DNA of 64,000 nucleotides, taken from assembly GCA_029260755.1 (NCBI GenBank), contig JAJDCQ010000049.1, forward strand, positions 29,396 to 93,395, in the 5' to 3' direction. A program made the translations under genes and the position numbers. The stretch's first letter is position 1. Every line of letters begins with the position of its first letter. The notes under the pieces were generated by a model. It saw only the letters and a list, made by a program, of their open reading frames with translations, was not told the DNA's origin and searched no databases. Below are positions 53,416 through 62,429 of this stretch, piece after piece. Origin of the DNA: Planctomycetota bacterium (GTDB taxonomy: Bacteria > Planctomycetota > J058 > JAJDCQ01).

Positions 53416-56241
53416 CTACGGGCCGGCGATGCTCGCCGGCTGCGTGACGACCCGGAAGCCGATCGCGTGGTTGCGCGCCTCGGGCGCCGAGGCGCGCCGG
53501 TAGGCGGACCGACACCACGCCGGCGGGTGGTACCACGTCCCGCCGCGCCACACCCGGGAGGTGCCGGTCGGCGCCCCCTTGGGGTCGATCACCGGGCCGC
53601 TCGGGTAGGGGCCTTCCCAGTCGGCGACCCACTCGGCCACGTTCCCGATCATGTCGAAGAGGCCGAACCGGTTCGCGAGCAGGCTCTGAACCGGCGCGAT
53701 GTCGGTGAAGCCGTCGTCGCTCGGGAACTCGGCGTGGCTTCCCTCGTGGAGCGCCTTCGTCGCGGGGTCGTTCACGTTGGCGAAGTGGAGCGCGCCGGCG
53801 GGGTCGTCGCCCCAGGGGTAGGAGGTCTGCGAGCCGGCTCTCGCCGCCCACTCCCACTCGGCCTCGGTCGGCAGGCGGTGCTTCCAGCGCCCGCCCGACT
53901 TCTCGTCGAGCCAGCGGCAGTACGCGGCGGCCTCCTCCCAGGTGACGTGACCGACCGGGTGCTTCGGCGCGTCCACGCGACCCTTGAGCGTCTCGTCGCC
54001 GCCGGTGCTGTCGTGATCGGGCTTGAATCTCTGGAACTGCTCGTTGGTGATCTCGGCCGCCGTGATCCAGAAGGGCTTGGTGATCGTCACCTCGTGGGCC
54101 GTCTCGCCCTCGGCGCGGCCCGGCTCGGTCTCGGGGCTCCCCATCGTGAGCTTGCCCGGCGGGACGACCACGAACTGGACGCCGATCGTCGGCGGGGTGT
54201 TGAACCAGACGTTCGACCGGAGGTTCGCGGCCGCCTCGATCTGCTCGGGCGTCGGATTCCACCACGTCGTCGGCTGGAGGCGCCCGGAGTGGAGCTGCGC
54301 GACGCGCGGGTCGCCGAGCGGGTTCTGGGTGAGGCTCAGGTCGACCCGTCCGGTGTGGCCGGCCGCGTCGGTCGTCTCGAGGACGACCTCGTTGAGGCCC
54401 TCCTTGAGGTTCACCCGGACCGCGAACGTGTTGGATGCGCGGAGGACGACCTCGAGCCCGGCGACCTCGATCGTCGACGCCGGGTGCGCGTCGACGACGT
54501 GCCCCCGGATGTAGAGGACGCTCGGCAGCCACGGCCTGTCGCCGAGCCCGTCGAGCCCGGCGACGATGATCTTCGGCGGGTCGGTGTCGACGTCGACCCC
54601 GACCTCGATCGGCGTCTGGTTGCCCGCCCGGTCCTCCGCGACGAGGTGAAGGCGGTCCTCGCCGTCGGGGAGGGTGGCGGTGATGGCGAAGGTCCCGTCG
54701 GGGCCGACCGGAACGCTGCTCGAGCCGTCCGCCGAGCGGACGCGCGCCGGGAACTCGTCGCGGATGATCCCCCGCACGACCGGGCTGCGGGTGTCGACGA
54801 CCGCCCCCTCCGCCGGGCTCCGGACGACGGCCGTCGGCGGCGTCCGGTCGACGTGGACGAGCGCGCTCGCCAGCTTCGGGCCGCCGGCCTTCGCGCGCAC
54901 CTCGACGACGTGGCTCCCCGGCGGCAGCTCGACCGCGCCCTCGAACGTCCCGTCCTCGGCGACGGCGACGCGCTCCGCGCCGATCCAGATCGCCTCGGGG
55001 TGGCCCTCGGTGACGCGCCCGCGCACGCCCACGGCGGTCGCGTTGGTGACCTCGCCGTCCTCGGGCGCGGAGAGGTGAACCGCCCGCGCCGCGCTCGCCC
55101 CGCTCGCGAGCGTGATCGCGGCGACCACCCCCGCGGCGATCCCGCCGACCGTGGCGATCGCGGCGACGATCGCCCAGATCCGGCGCGATCCGCCGGCCGC
55201 GGCGCCGGCCCCGGCCGCCCGGGCGGCGCGCGACGGCTGGCGGCGGGCGGCGCGTGCCGCGCGCTCGGTCCGGCGCGCCCGCGCCGCGTCGGCGTCGAGC
55301 TCGGGCTCGCCGAGGACCTCGTCGAGGGCGTCGGCCATCGCGCTGGACGTCTCGAAGCGGTCCGCCTTCTTCTTCTCGAGGCAGCGAAGGGCGACCGCCT
55401 CGAGCGCCTCGGGGATCTCGGGGCGCCGCTCGCGGGGCGGGACCGGCGTCTCGTTGCGCACCATCTTGAGCAGCTTCGGGACCGACTTCGCCCGGAACGG
55501 TGGCTCCCCGACGAGCGCGTGGTAGAGGAGCGCTCCGAGAGCGTAGATGTCGGTCTGCGTCCCGACCTCGTCGGTGTCGCCGCGCGCCTGTTCGGGCGCC
55601 ATGTACGCCGGCGTGCCGAGGAGCTGCCCCGGCATCGTGAGCACCTCGGCCGAGGTGAGGTCGCGGGCGAGCCCGAAGTCCATCAGCCGGGGGATGCCGG
55701 TCGTCGCGTCGATGAGCACGTTGTCGGGCTTCACGTCGCGGTGGACGACGCCGGCGTCGTGCGCGACGGCGAGCGCGCGGGCGAGGTCGCGGATCACCTT
55801 CGCGACCTCGAGCGGCTGGCGCGGCGTCTCGAGCCACTCGCCGAGGAGCTCGCCCTCGACGAAGTCCATCACGAGATACATCTGGCCGTCGTGTCGGCCG
55901 AACTCGTGCACGGCGACGATCGAGGGGTGACGGAGGCGGGCGGCCGCCTTCGCCTCGCGCTCGAACCGCTTGCGGAGCTGCTCGGCGTCGCCCTGGATCT
56001 CGCGGATCACCTTGACCGCGACGAGGCGCGAGAGCCCCGGATCCCAGGCTCGCCAGACGACGCCCATCCCGCCCTTGCCGAGCTCCGACAGGATCAGGTA
56101 TCGGCCGAACTGCCGCTCCGGATCGCGCTGCGCGGTGGCGACCTCGCGCGCGATGCGGTCGGCCGCCGAACCGCTCAGGTTCGGATCGACGCCTGGCGGT
56201 CGGCCTGCCGGCGGAAGATGAGATGGGGGTCCGAGGGCCAT
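53416..56241 (-). CDS. Ser/Thr kinase fused to FGE/SUMF1-type domain
   Basis: A 941-residue protein. The kinase domain (about residues 46-310) carries LGKGGMGVVWRA, VAVKVI, HRDVKPDN, MDFGLAR and [13 protein letters not shown] helix lies at about 362-385, followed by ~250 residues of Ig-like or PKD-like strands. The C-terminal domain (about 690-935) is of the formylglycine-generating-enzyme type: EITNEQFQRF, VTWEEAAAYCRWL, RLPTEAEWEWAARAG, GNVAEWVADW and a final RVWRGGTWYHPPAWCRSAYR. The family is widespread as kinase fusions and often not a true sulfatase activator. It probably binds a ligand outside the membrane and signals to the kinase. Confidence 0.92.
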   Translation of the reverse strand: MALGPPSHLPPAGRPPGVDPNLSGSAADRIAREVATAQRDPERQFGRYLILSELGKGGMGVVWRAWDPGLSRLVAVKVIREIQGDAEQLRKRFEREAKAAARLRHPSIVAVHEFGRHDGQMYLVMDFVEGELLGEWLETPRQPLEVAKVIRDLARALAVAHDAGVVHRDVKPDNVLIDATTGIPRLMDFGLARDLTSAEVLTMPGQLLGTPAYMAPEQARGDTDEVGTQTDIYALGALLYHALVGEPPFRAKSVPKLLKMVRNETPVPPRERRPEIPEALEAVALRCLEKKKADRFETSSAMADALDEVLGEPELDADAARARRTERAARAARRQPSRAARAAGAGAAAGGSRRIWAIVAAIATVGGIAAGVVAAITLASGASAARAVHLSAPEDGEVTNATAVGVRGRVTEGHPEAIWIGAERVAVAEDGTFEGAVELPPGSHVVEVRAKAGGPKLASALVHVDRTPPTAVVRSPAEGAVVDTRSPVVRGIIRDEFPARVRSADGSSSVPVGPDGTFAITATLPDGEDRLHLVAEDRAGNQTPIEVGVDVDTDPPKIIVAGLDGLGDRPWLPSVLYIRGHVVDAHPASTIEVAGLEVVLRASNTFAVRVNLKEGLNEVVLETTDAAGHTGRVDLSLTQNPLGDPRVAQLHSGRLQPTTWWNPTPEQIEAAANLRSNVWFNTPPTIGVQFVVVPPGKLTMGSPETEPGRAEGETAHEVTITKPFWITAAEITNEQFQRFKPDHDSTGGDETLKGRVDAPKHPVGHVTWEEAAAYCRWLDEKSGGRWKHRLPTEAEWEWAARAGSQTSYPWGDDPAGALHFANVNDPATKALHEGSHAEFPSDDGFTDIAPVQSLLANRFGLFDMIGNVAEWVADWEGPYPSGPVIDPKGAPTGTSRVWRGGTWYHPPAWCRSAYRRASAPEARNHAIGFRVVTQPASIAGP

Positions 56242-56383
56242 GCGGTCGACTCGAGCCCGGTCGGCGAGGATCCGGGCGAGAGGTCAGGGACACCGAAGCC
56301 GCATGATACCATGGAACTGGATCGGGGGACGGCCTCGGGGAAGGGCCTCGGGTGAGGGCGACCCGGCGGACGGGCGGATCGCG

Positions 56384-57328
56384 CTACGCCCGCACGGTGA
56401 GGACGGGGACCGGGCAGGCCCGGCTCACCCGCTCCGCGGTGCTCCCGAGGAGGAAGTCGCCGACGCCGGTGCGACCGCGGCTGCCCATGACGACGAGGTC
56501 GACGTCGCCGCCCCGGACGAGCTCCTCGATCTCGTGCGAGGGGGTGCCGAGCCGGACGTGCTCGTGCGTCGAGACGTCGTCGGCGCCGGGCCCCAGGGCG
56601 GCGACCTCGCGGGCGAGGACGGCCTTCCCCTTGGTCTGGGCGTGGCCGAGGAGGTTCCGGACGTTCTCCTGCCGGTCGCCGAGGAGCGGCTCGAGGGCGT
56701 CGCCGCTGCGGCTGTCGACGACGTGGAGCAGGTGCAGCTCCGCGCCGAAGCCGACCGCCAGCTCGAGCCCCATCCGGAGGCCGGCGCGAGCGTCGTCGGA
56801 GAAGTCGGTCGGGACGAGGATCCGCGTGACCTCGATCGCGCTCGCCGCGTCGACCGGATCCTCGACGAGCCGGTTCGCATAGGCGATCGGGACGGTGAGC
56901 ACCGGCCGCCGGCACGACCGAAGGACCTCGCCGGCCACGCTCCCGAAGAGGAGGCGCCGGACCCCGCGATGGCCGTGCGTCCCCACGATGACGAGATCTG
57001 CCGAGACGCCGTCCGCCTGCGCGACGATCACCTCGGCGGGCTGGCCCCGCCCGACGCGCGTCTGGATCCGTCGCGTCGAGCCGTCGAGGGCGCCGGCGAG
57101 CGCCTCGAGCCGCTCCTCCGCCTCGGCAGCCGCCCGCTCCCCGTAGCTCTCGACGATCTTCTCGTATCCCGCGTCGGTGGGCGCGTCGTCGAGCGACTCG
57201 AGCGCGTGCAGGATCGTGAGCTGCGTGCTCGCGCCGCGCGCGTGGATGGCCCGCGCGACCGTCAGGGCCGTCGCCGCCGTGTCGGAGAAGTCGACCGCGA
57301 CGAGCAGTCGCTTGAAGGGGAGGGGCAT
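56384..57328 (-). CDS. Universal stress protein, two tandem Usp domains
   Basis: A 314-residue cytosolic protein with two UspA folds. Domain 1 (about residues 5-148) ends in the ATP-binding G-x2-G-x9-G motif (GTHGHRGVRRLLFGS). Domain 2 (about 165-314) ends GSRGRTGVGDFLLGSTAERV. These belong to the ATP-binding class of Usp. It is the last gene of a three-gene minus-strand unit with two lipoproteins, 14 bases after the His/Cys-rich one, and is preceded upstream by a sigma-54-type site at 58644-58660. Confidence 0.9.
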   Translation of the reverse strand: MPLPFKRLLVAVDFSDTAATALTVARAIHARGASTQLTILHALESLDDAPTDAGYEKIVESYGERAAAEAEERLEALAGALDGSTRRIQTRVGRGQPAEVIVAQADGVSADLVIVGTHGHRGVRRLLFGSVAGEVLRSCRRPVLTVPIAYANRLVEDPVDAASAIEVTRILVPTDFSDDARAGLRMGLELAVGFGAELHLLHVVDSRSGDALEPLLGDRQENVRNLLGHAQTKGKAVLAREVAALGPGADDVSTHEHVRLGTPSHEIEELVRGGDVDLVVMGSRGRTGVGDFLLGSTAERVSRACPVPVLTVRA

Positions 57329-57342
57329 GGTCGAGCGCTCGC

Positions 57343-57723
57343 CTAGAACCGGATCCACACCCCGCCCGAGTAGCGGTGGCCACAGCCTCGTCCGTGGGTG
57401 TGACCCCGATGATAGACGGTCCGGCCTCGCCAGTAGTAGTGGCCGCACGAGTAGCTGCAGACGTGGCCGCTCGAGTAGACGACCGTGACCGCTGGCGGAC
57501 TGCTCCACCACCATCCGTCGTGGTAGTAGTGGCCGCAGCCGCGGCGGTGGACGTGCCCGTCGTGATACACCCAGGTGGAGCCGCTGTAGTAGTGCCCGCA
57601 GAACTCGTCGTGGACGTGGACCGAGGTGTAGACCCGCGTCCGCCCGCAGCCGGTCAGGGCGATCGATGCCGTCAGGATCGCGGCGAGCGCGAGGGCGACG
57701 GTGACGGCGCGCAGGACTCTCAT
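57343..57723 (-). CDS. His/Cys-rich repeat lipoprotein
   Basis: A 126-residue protein with a signal peptide and lipobox Ile-Ala-Leu-Thr-Gly-Cys. The mature part consists of four repeats of H-x-[HC]-x(4)-CGH-[YR]-Y: HVHDEFCGHYY, HVHRRGCGHYY, HVCSYSCGHYY and HTHGRGCGHRY. They are spaced 20-35 residues apart with aromatic strands between. Each unit offers two or three His and one or two Cys, a likely metal site (zinc, copper or iron). I know of no family with this repeat. It sits between a lipoprotein and a Usp gene under a sigma-54-like site, so stress or metal handling at the envelope is plausible. Confidence 0.85.
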   Translation of the reverse strand: MRVLRAVTVALALAAILTASIALTGCGRTRVYTSVHVHDEFCGHYYSGSTWVYHDGHVHRRGCGHYYHDGWWWSSPPAVTVVYSSGHVCSYSCGHYYWRGRTVYHRGHTHGRGCGHRYSGGVWIRF

Positions 57724-57764
57724 CGGTTCGTTCCTCTCTCCCGGGGCGGCGTGGTCGTCGGCCG

Positions 57765-58586
57765 TCATCGGGGCCACGTCAGGGCTGGCTTCGCGTCCTC
57801 GCCGTAGCCGGTGAGCTCGATGGTGAGCGCTTCGGGGTCGACGAGTCGGAGGACGTTCCCCGCGAAGTGAGCCCAGCGCTCGCTCCGCCAGACCTCGCGG
57901 CCGTCGTCGTAGACGGCGACGAGACACTGAAAGGTCGTTCCGTCGAGGACCAGCTCGGTCCGCTCGAGCGAGGCGAGGGCGTAGCTGCCGGCCGGGCCGG
58001 TCGTCTTGATGAGGAGGCCGCGCGCGTCTCCCTCGGCGCCGATCCATCGGACGACCTCCTCCCCATCGCCGACGGTGGTCGTGATTCGGCGAGACTTCAG
58101 CTTGCCGGCGCCGACCTCGACCGTCTCCTCGACGCCGGCCTTCGGCGCCGAGCCCCGGGGGCGGACGTCGGTGGTGGCCGGAGCCGGCGCGACCGGGATC
58201 GGCCGGGCGGGAGCCCCCGGGCGTCCGATGAAGGCGCTGGCGACCGCGCCGTCGTCCTTCACCTCGAGGCCTCGGATGAGGCCGCCGTCGCCGGAGTCGG
58301 TGACCTCGATTCGCCAGAGGCCGGCGGACTTGCCGACGACGGCGATTCGCCGGCTGATCGTCTTGCCGTCGGCGAGGGTGGTGGTGACCTCCGACCAATG
58401 GCCGGGCGCAATATCGTCGTAGAGCGGGTAGATGGCCGGCGCCGTGATGATCTCGGCGGGGTCGCTCTTCGGCGGCGCGTCGCCGTCGGGCTGCTCGGTC
58501 GTCTCGGCCGACTGACAGCCGATCGTCAGCGCGACGGCGAACGCCAGAGCGAACGCGAGCGGTTGGGGATGGCGGCGGGTCGTCAT
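57765..58586 (-). CDS. Hypothetical lipoprotein
   Basis: Starting at ATG 58586 behind GAGGTGAGA, 273 residues with a lipobox Leu-Thr-Ile-Gly-Cys. The mature part has two similar halves with a strand pattern W-[RS]-x-V-T-x-[TV]-x-x-D-G-[KE]-x-x-x-R (about residues 65-80 and 165-185), as in secreted beta-sandwich proteins. No enzymatic motif. It is first in the unit with the His/Cys-rich lipoprotein and Usp. Confidence 0.75.
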   Translation of the reverse strand: MTTRRHPQPLAFALAFAVALTIGCQSAETTEQPDGDAPPKSDPAEIITAPAIYPLYDDIAPGHWSEVTTTLADGKTISRRIAVVGKSAGLWRIEVTDSGDGGLIRGLEVKDDGAVASAFIGRPGAPARPIPVAPAPATTDVRPRGSAPKAGVEETVEVGAGKLKSRRITTTVGDGEEVVRWIGAEGDARGLLIKTTGPAGSYALASLERTELVLDGTTFQCLVAVYDDGREVWRSERWAHFAGNVLRLVDPEALTIELTGYGEDAKPALTWPR

Positions 58587-58643
58587 CTCGATCTCACCTC
58601 GCGGGGATGGGGGGGGGGATCTTCGGCGGGACGGCTGGCACGC

Positions 58644-58660
58644 AGCACGCGGCATGCCAA
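58644..58660 (-). promoter_or_regulatory. Sigma-54-type promoter of lipoprotein/Usp operon
   Basis: Read on the minus strand the site is TTGGCATG, four bases, GTGCT. It keeps the invariant GG-N10-GC and 7 of 8 bases of the -24 element TTGGCACG, and 4 of 5 of TTGCT at -12. It lies 58 bases upstream of the ATG at 58586. Confidence 0.6.
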
Positions 58661-58667
58661 GGGCCCG

Positions 58668-59330
58668 TCACCCGTCGAACGGAACGACCAGGAGCGATGC
58701 GCGCGGCAGCCGCTCCGAGGCTCGACGGAGGAGGCGGATGGTCGCGTCGCCATCCTCCTCCGGGCGGACCGCCACGCCGACGATGTCGACCTGGCGAGGA
58801 AGGTGCCGGAGGATGTCGTCGACCGGGCCGTCGCACATCTCGAGGTCGGCATCGAGGACTCCGGCGAGGCGAGACGGCGCGTCGGGCACCGGGTCGCCGG
58901 TCTCGCCGCGGAGAAGGGCGATCCGGCGGGGCGCCCCGACCGCGTCGCTCCCCGAGAGCCAGAGCGGCGCGCGGACCCGGCTGGCGACCTGTTCGGCGAC
59001 CGAGCCGAGCCGTCCGGCGGGGCCGCCCGAGCCCATCACGATCAAGGCGACCCCGGTCTCCCGGGCGGAGGCGACGACCAGCTCGTCCGGCTCCATGATC
59101 CGCTGGATGAGGGTCGCCGATACCCGCGCTCCGGCGCGCGAAGCCTCCTCGCGGAGGGCGCGCAGGCGCGTCTCACCCGCCTGGAACGCGGCCGCCAGGT
59201 CGCCGCCGAGCCGCGGAGCCGTCGCGTGGAGGAGGAGGAGCTCCGCCGGCAGACGCCGGGAGAGGTAGATCGCGTGCCCGAGGGCGCTCGTTGCGGTGTT
59301 GCCGAACGCCGTGGCGAGGAGGATCCGCAC
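58668..59330 (-). CDS. Universal stress protein
   Basis: The GTG at 59330 is chosen over the GTG at 59369 because a sigma-54-type site overlaps the latter and GGAGAG precedes the former. The product is 220 residues. The first Usp fold (about 1-135) ends in VIVMGSGGPAGRLGSVAEQV, a variant of the ATP loop GxGGx(n)G. A shortened second half (about 140-220) looks like a partial Usp fold ending LLVVPFDG. Probably a cytosolic dimer. Its promoter and that of the neighbouring unit both look sigma-54 dependent. Confidence 0.8.
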   Translation of the reverse strand: MRILLATAFGNTATSALGHAIYLSRRLPAELLLLHATAPRLGGDLAAAFQAGETRLRALREEASRAGARVSATLIQRIMEPDELVVASARETGVALIVMGSGGPAGRLGSVAEQVASRVRAPLWLSGSDAVGAPRRIALLRGETGDPVPDAPSRLAGVLDADLEMCDGPVDDILRHLPRQVDIVGVAVRPEEDGDATIRLLRRASERLPRASLLVVPFDG

Positions 59331-59364
59331 GCGGTGGCACTCTCCAGAGACTGGCGATGTCCCG

Positions 59365-59381
59365 AGCACGTAGTGTGCCGA
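59365..59381 (-). promoter_or_regulatory. Sigma-54-type promoter of the 58668-59330 Usp gene
   Basis: On the minus strand: TCGGCACA, four bases, GTGCT. GG-N10-GC is kept, with 6 of 8 bases of the -24 element. The predicted start lies about 24 bases before the GTG at 59330. This is the weakest of the three sites. Confidence 0.45.
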
Positions 59382-59587
59382 TCGTCGGTCGCGGACGAGC
59401 GGCTGTCACGGCGTGGCGCGTCGCGGCGAGGGTCGGCCGCCGGAGGACGGCTGGAGGACGGCTGGACGGCGCCGTCGCGTTCAACGCGACGTTCAGCGAC
59501 GGCAACGATCGGTTCGCGGACGTGAACATCCGTTGCCAGGCCCGGCGTGCGCCGTCGTCACCGCCGCGGGTCGGTCCGTGCGTCCGA

Positions 59588-60982
59588 TCACACCCGGTAT
59601 TGCGGGTTGATCCCGTACTTCTTGATCCGCTTCCAGAGCGTGACCCGGCTCATCCCGAGCAGGGTGGCGGCGGCCGACTTCCGCCCCCCGGTCTTGCGGA
59701 GGACGGCGACGATCCGGCTTCGCTCGGCCTCCTCGTCGTCGCCGTGGCCGGCCATCGAGGGCCCTCGCTCGTCGCCGGGGACGGCGGGCGGGATCGCGGG
59801 CCCGCGGAGCTCCGGCGGGAGGTTCTCGGCGCGGATCTCGGCGCCCTCGACCGTCACGAAGGCGTGCTCGATGGCGTTTCGCAGCTCCCGGACGTTGCCG
59901 GGCCAGCGGTAGCGCTCGATGCAGGCCATCGCCTCGGGGGCGATGCTCCGGACCGGCCGGTCGTGGCGCGCGGCGAGCTCTTCGATGAACCGGGGGACCA
60001 GGACGGCGAGGTCGCCGCTCCGCTGGCGGAGCGGCGGCATCGAGAGCTCGAAGACGCGAAGGCGGTAGTAGAGATCTTCGCGGAACTCGCCGGCGGCGAC
60101 GAGGGCGGCGAGATCGCGGTTGGTCGCCGAGACGACCCGGACGTCGATCGAGATCGTCTGGTCGCCGCCGACCCGCCGGATCTCGCGCTCCTGGAGGGCG
60201 CGGAGCAGCTTCACCTGGGCGGTCGGCTCGAGGTCGCCGATCTCGTCGAGGAAGACGATCCCCCCCCGCGCCTCCTCGAAGACGCCCTTCTTGTCGCGGA
60301 GCGCGCCGGTGAACGAGCCGCGGACGTGCCCGAAGAGCTCGCTCGCCAGGAGCGCCTCGGGGATCGCCGCGCAGTTCACGCAGACGAGCGGACCGCGGCG
60401 CCGGTCGCTCGCCGCGTGGACCGCCCGGGCAGCCAGCTCCTTGCCCGTCCCGGTCTCGCCCCGGATGAGGACGGTCACGTCGATCGCGGCGGCCTGCTCG
60501 ATCTGCGCCAGCACGGTCCGGAGGGCCTCGCTCTCGCCGATGATCCGGCCGATCGCCTCCGTAGCCGGGAGGGCCGCGCGGACGCGGGCGAGGCGCCGAT
60601 CGGCCATCAGGTGACGGGTCAGATCGACGATCGTGCCGATGGCGCCGGCGAACCGACCGTCCTCCTCGAGGCGGCGCAGGTCGACCAGGACCGTGGCGTC
60701 GTGGGCCTGGGCGGCGTGGCGGATCGCGACGAGGTCCTCGGCGAACGGGGCGCCCTCGAGCACGCGTCGCCAGAGGCCGGCGACGTCGGTCGCGGCGCCC
60801 CCGCGGTCGAGGATCGAGCACGGCTCGGCGATGACCTCGCGGTCGGACAGGCCGGTCGCTCGCGCGGCGCCTTCGCTCCACCCCGCAATGCGACCGTCGG
60901 GGTCGACCGCGAAGAGCCCGGCGCCGGCGGCGCCGAGCACCCGGGGAAGGTCCGGGTGAGGTCGTCCGAGGTCGAGGTCCAC
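59588..60982 (-). CDS. Sigma-54-dependent transcriptional activator: PAS, AAA+, Fis HTH
   Basis: A 464-residue protein, GTG start. The N-terminal PAS-like domain (about 10-125) probably senses a signal or redox state. The AAA+ domain has Walker A GETGTGKE at 175-182, the sigma-54 contact loop GSFTGA at 222-227 (a tolerated variant of GAFTGA), Walker B GGIVFLDEIGDL near 240-251, and an R-finger region in REDLYYRLRVF. A Fis-type HTH ends the protein (about 425-460, GGRKSAAATLLGMSRVTLWKRI). It should activate sigma-54 promoters, and three such sites flank it. The PAS ligand is unknown. Confidence 0.92.
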   Translation of the reverse strand: MDLDLGRPHPDLPRVLGAAGAGLFAVDPDGRIAGWSEGAARATGLSDREVIAEPCSILDRGGAATDVAGLWRRVLEGAPFAEDLVAIRHAAQAHDATVLVDLRRLEEDGRFAGAIGTIVDLTRHLMADRRLARVRAALPATEAIGRIIGESEALRTVLAQIEQAAAIDVTVLIRGETGTGKELAARAVHAASDRRRGPLVCVNCAAIPEALLASELFGHVRGSFTGALRDKKGVFEEARGGIVFLDEIGDLEPTAQVKLLRALQEREIRRVGGDQTISIDVRVVSATNRDLAALVAAGEFREDLYYRLRVFELSMPPLRQRSGDLAVLVPRFIEELAARHDRPVRSIAPEAMACIERYRWPGNVRELRNAIEHAFVTVEGAEIRAENLPPELRGPAIPPAVPGDERGPSMAGHGDDEEAERSRIVAVLRKTGGRKSAAATLLGMSRVTLWKRIKKYGINPQYRV

Positions 60983-61057
60983 GGGTCGGCTCCGTTCACG
61001 GTCGAGCGACGATGGTTAACCCGAGAGGGAGCATCCGTCAACTCGTCCCCCGTCGAC

Positions 61058-61074
61058 TTGGCACGGCGCTCGCT
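61058..61074 (+). promoter_or_regulatory. Sigma-54-type promoter of the 61140 Usp gene
   Basis: TTGGCACG at 61058-61065 is a perfect -24 element, followed by GCGC and TCGCT at 61070-61074 (one mismatch to TTGCT). The GG-N10-GC spacing is exact. Transcription would begin near 61086, about 55 bases before the ATG. Confidence 0.7.
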
Positions 61075-61139
61075 GGGAAACGTTGCCGGCACATGGCGCG
61101 GGGATCGAAGCGCGATCCGACCGGCCCAGGAGGCGAACC

Positions 61140-62126
61140 ATGCTCCCTCTCCAGCGAATCGTCGTCGCCACCGATTTCTCGCCCGTTGCGAGCGCGGCGC
61201 TCCAGGCGGCCACGGGCCTCGCGGCGCGTGCCGGCGAGCCCGAGGTCGTGCTCCTGCACGCGGTGGAGCCCATGAGCTTCCTCGAGCCGCTCACGGGCGC
61301 CCGGTTCACGACCGGCGTCGGGCTCCCGTCCGACATCATGCGCCGGTCGATGGAGAACGCCGAGGAGCGCCTCGCGGAGTTCGCGGGCGAGGCGCCGATT
61401 CCCGAGCCGGAGGACCTCGGACGCGTCGTGCGGTCCGGTCGCCCGGCCGACGCGATCCTCGAGCTCGGCGACGAGCTCGACGCCGACCTCCTCGTGGTCG
61501 GCACCCACGGCCGGACGGGCGTGCGGCGGCTCCTCTTCGGCAGCGTCGCCGGCGAGGTTCTCCGGCGGGCCCGCCGGCCGGTGATGACGGTGCACGAGTG
61601 GGTCCCCGGCGCCGACGGTCCCCTCATCCCCGGCGCCGACGGAGCTCTCGTGAGCGGCGTGATGAACATCCGTCGCGTCCTGGTGCCGACCGACTTCTCG
61701 AAGCAGGCCAGAGCAGGGCTCCGCGCCGGGGTGGAGATCGCCCGGGCGTTCGGAGCGGAGCTCCACCTCCTCCACGTCATCGACACCCGCTTCGACGCCG
61801 CCCTCGCGCCGCTCCTCGGCGATCACCAGCCGAGCCTGCAGAGCCTGCTCGCCCGGGCCGAGAAGCACGCCGAGGACATCCTCGCGTCCGAGTGGAAGGC
61901 GGCCGGGCCGTCGTCGCTCACGACGAAGGAGCACGTTCGGGTCGGTCAGCCCGCCCACGAGGTCGCCGAGTTCGTGAAGGGCTACGAGATCGACATGATC
62001 GTGATGGGGTCGCGCGGGCGCAGCACCATCGGGGACTTCATTCTCGGCAGCACGGCCGAGCGGATCAACCGGACCTCGACGGTCCCCGTCATCACCGTCC
62101 GCGAAGAGGCGGAGGCGGCGGACTAA
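61140..62126 (+). CDS. Universal stress protein, two tandem Usp domains
   Basis: Starting at ATG 61140, 328 residues. Domain 1 (about 1-150) ends VGTHGRTGVRRLLFGSVAGEV and domain 2 (about 175-328) ends MGSRGRSTIGDFILGSTAERI, so both keep the ATP-binding G-x2-G-x9-G loop. The sequence resembles the protein at 56384-57328 in both halves, and the two are probably paralogues. It is preceded by the best sigma-54-type site in the window and divergent from the activator gene. Confidence 0.9.
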   Translation: MLPLQRIVVATDFSPVASAALQAATGLAARAGEPEVVLLHAVEPMSFLEPLTGARFTTGVGLPSDIMRRSMENAEERLAEFAGEAPIPEPEDLGRVVRSGRPADAILELGDELDADLLVVGTHGRTGVRRLLFGSVAGEVLRRARRPVMTVHEWVPGADGPLIPGADGALVSGVMNIRRVLVPTDFSKQARAGLRAGVEIARAFGAELHLLHVIDTRFDAALAPLLGDHQPSLQSLLARAEKHAEDILASEWKAAGPSSLTTKEHVRVGQPAHEVAEFVKGYEIDMIVMGSRGRSTIGDFILGSTAERINRTSTVPVITVREEAEAAD

Positions 62127-62153
62127 CCCTCATGCCTGATGGTGAGGCGGGCA

Positions 62154-62418
62154 GGGGCTATCAAGCTCGTTCAGGTCCGATGGGTTCGCCTTCGGCGAGC
62201 AGATGTCACCACGGAGGCACGGAGACACGGAGGAGCGACTGCGTGCGCCGCATCCCGGCTCGCACGAGCCGACCGGCTCCAGGGATGGCTCCCTCTCGGT
62301 TTCGGTCACGCGAGGCGACTGGAATCGGTCCGCGACCTGGCGCCATCCGAAGCTGCTCCGTGCCTCCGTGCCTCGGTGGTTCCATCTCTTCATCGACCTG
62401 AGCGAAGCCGATGGCCCC
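62154..62418. mobile_element. MITE-like repeat, copy A
   Basis: About 265 bases bounded by imperfect terminal inverted repeats of about 24 bases beginning GGGGC-TATCAAGCTCG at the left and ending CGAAGCCGATGGCCCC at the right. Inside are CACGGAGGCACGGAGACACG on the left and its complement on the right, as in copy B at 63633-63928. No protein is encoded. It begins 28 bases after the Usp stop and ends 12 bases before the stop of the LecA-like gene. Confidence 0.7.
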
Positions 62419-62429
62419 AGCGAGGCGGG

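Noticed and set aside
51931..56355. A 1,474-codon plus-strand frame across the methyltransferase and kinase genes
   Set aside because: It crosses two real genes on opposite strands and has no recognisable domain.
59440..59480. Tandem GGAGGACGGCT repeat as a regulatory array
   Set aside because: Only two and a half units, with no second array and no conserved spacing to a gene.
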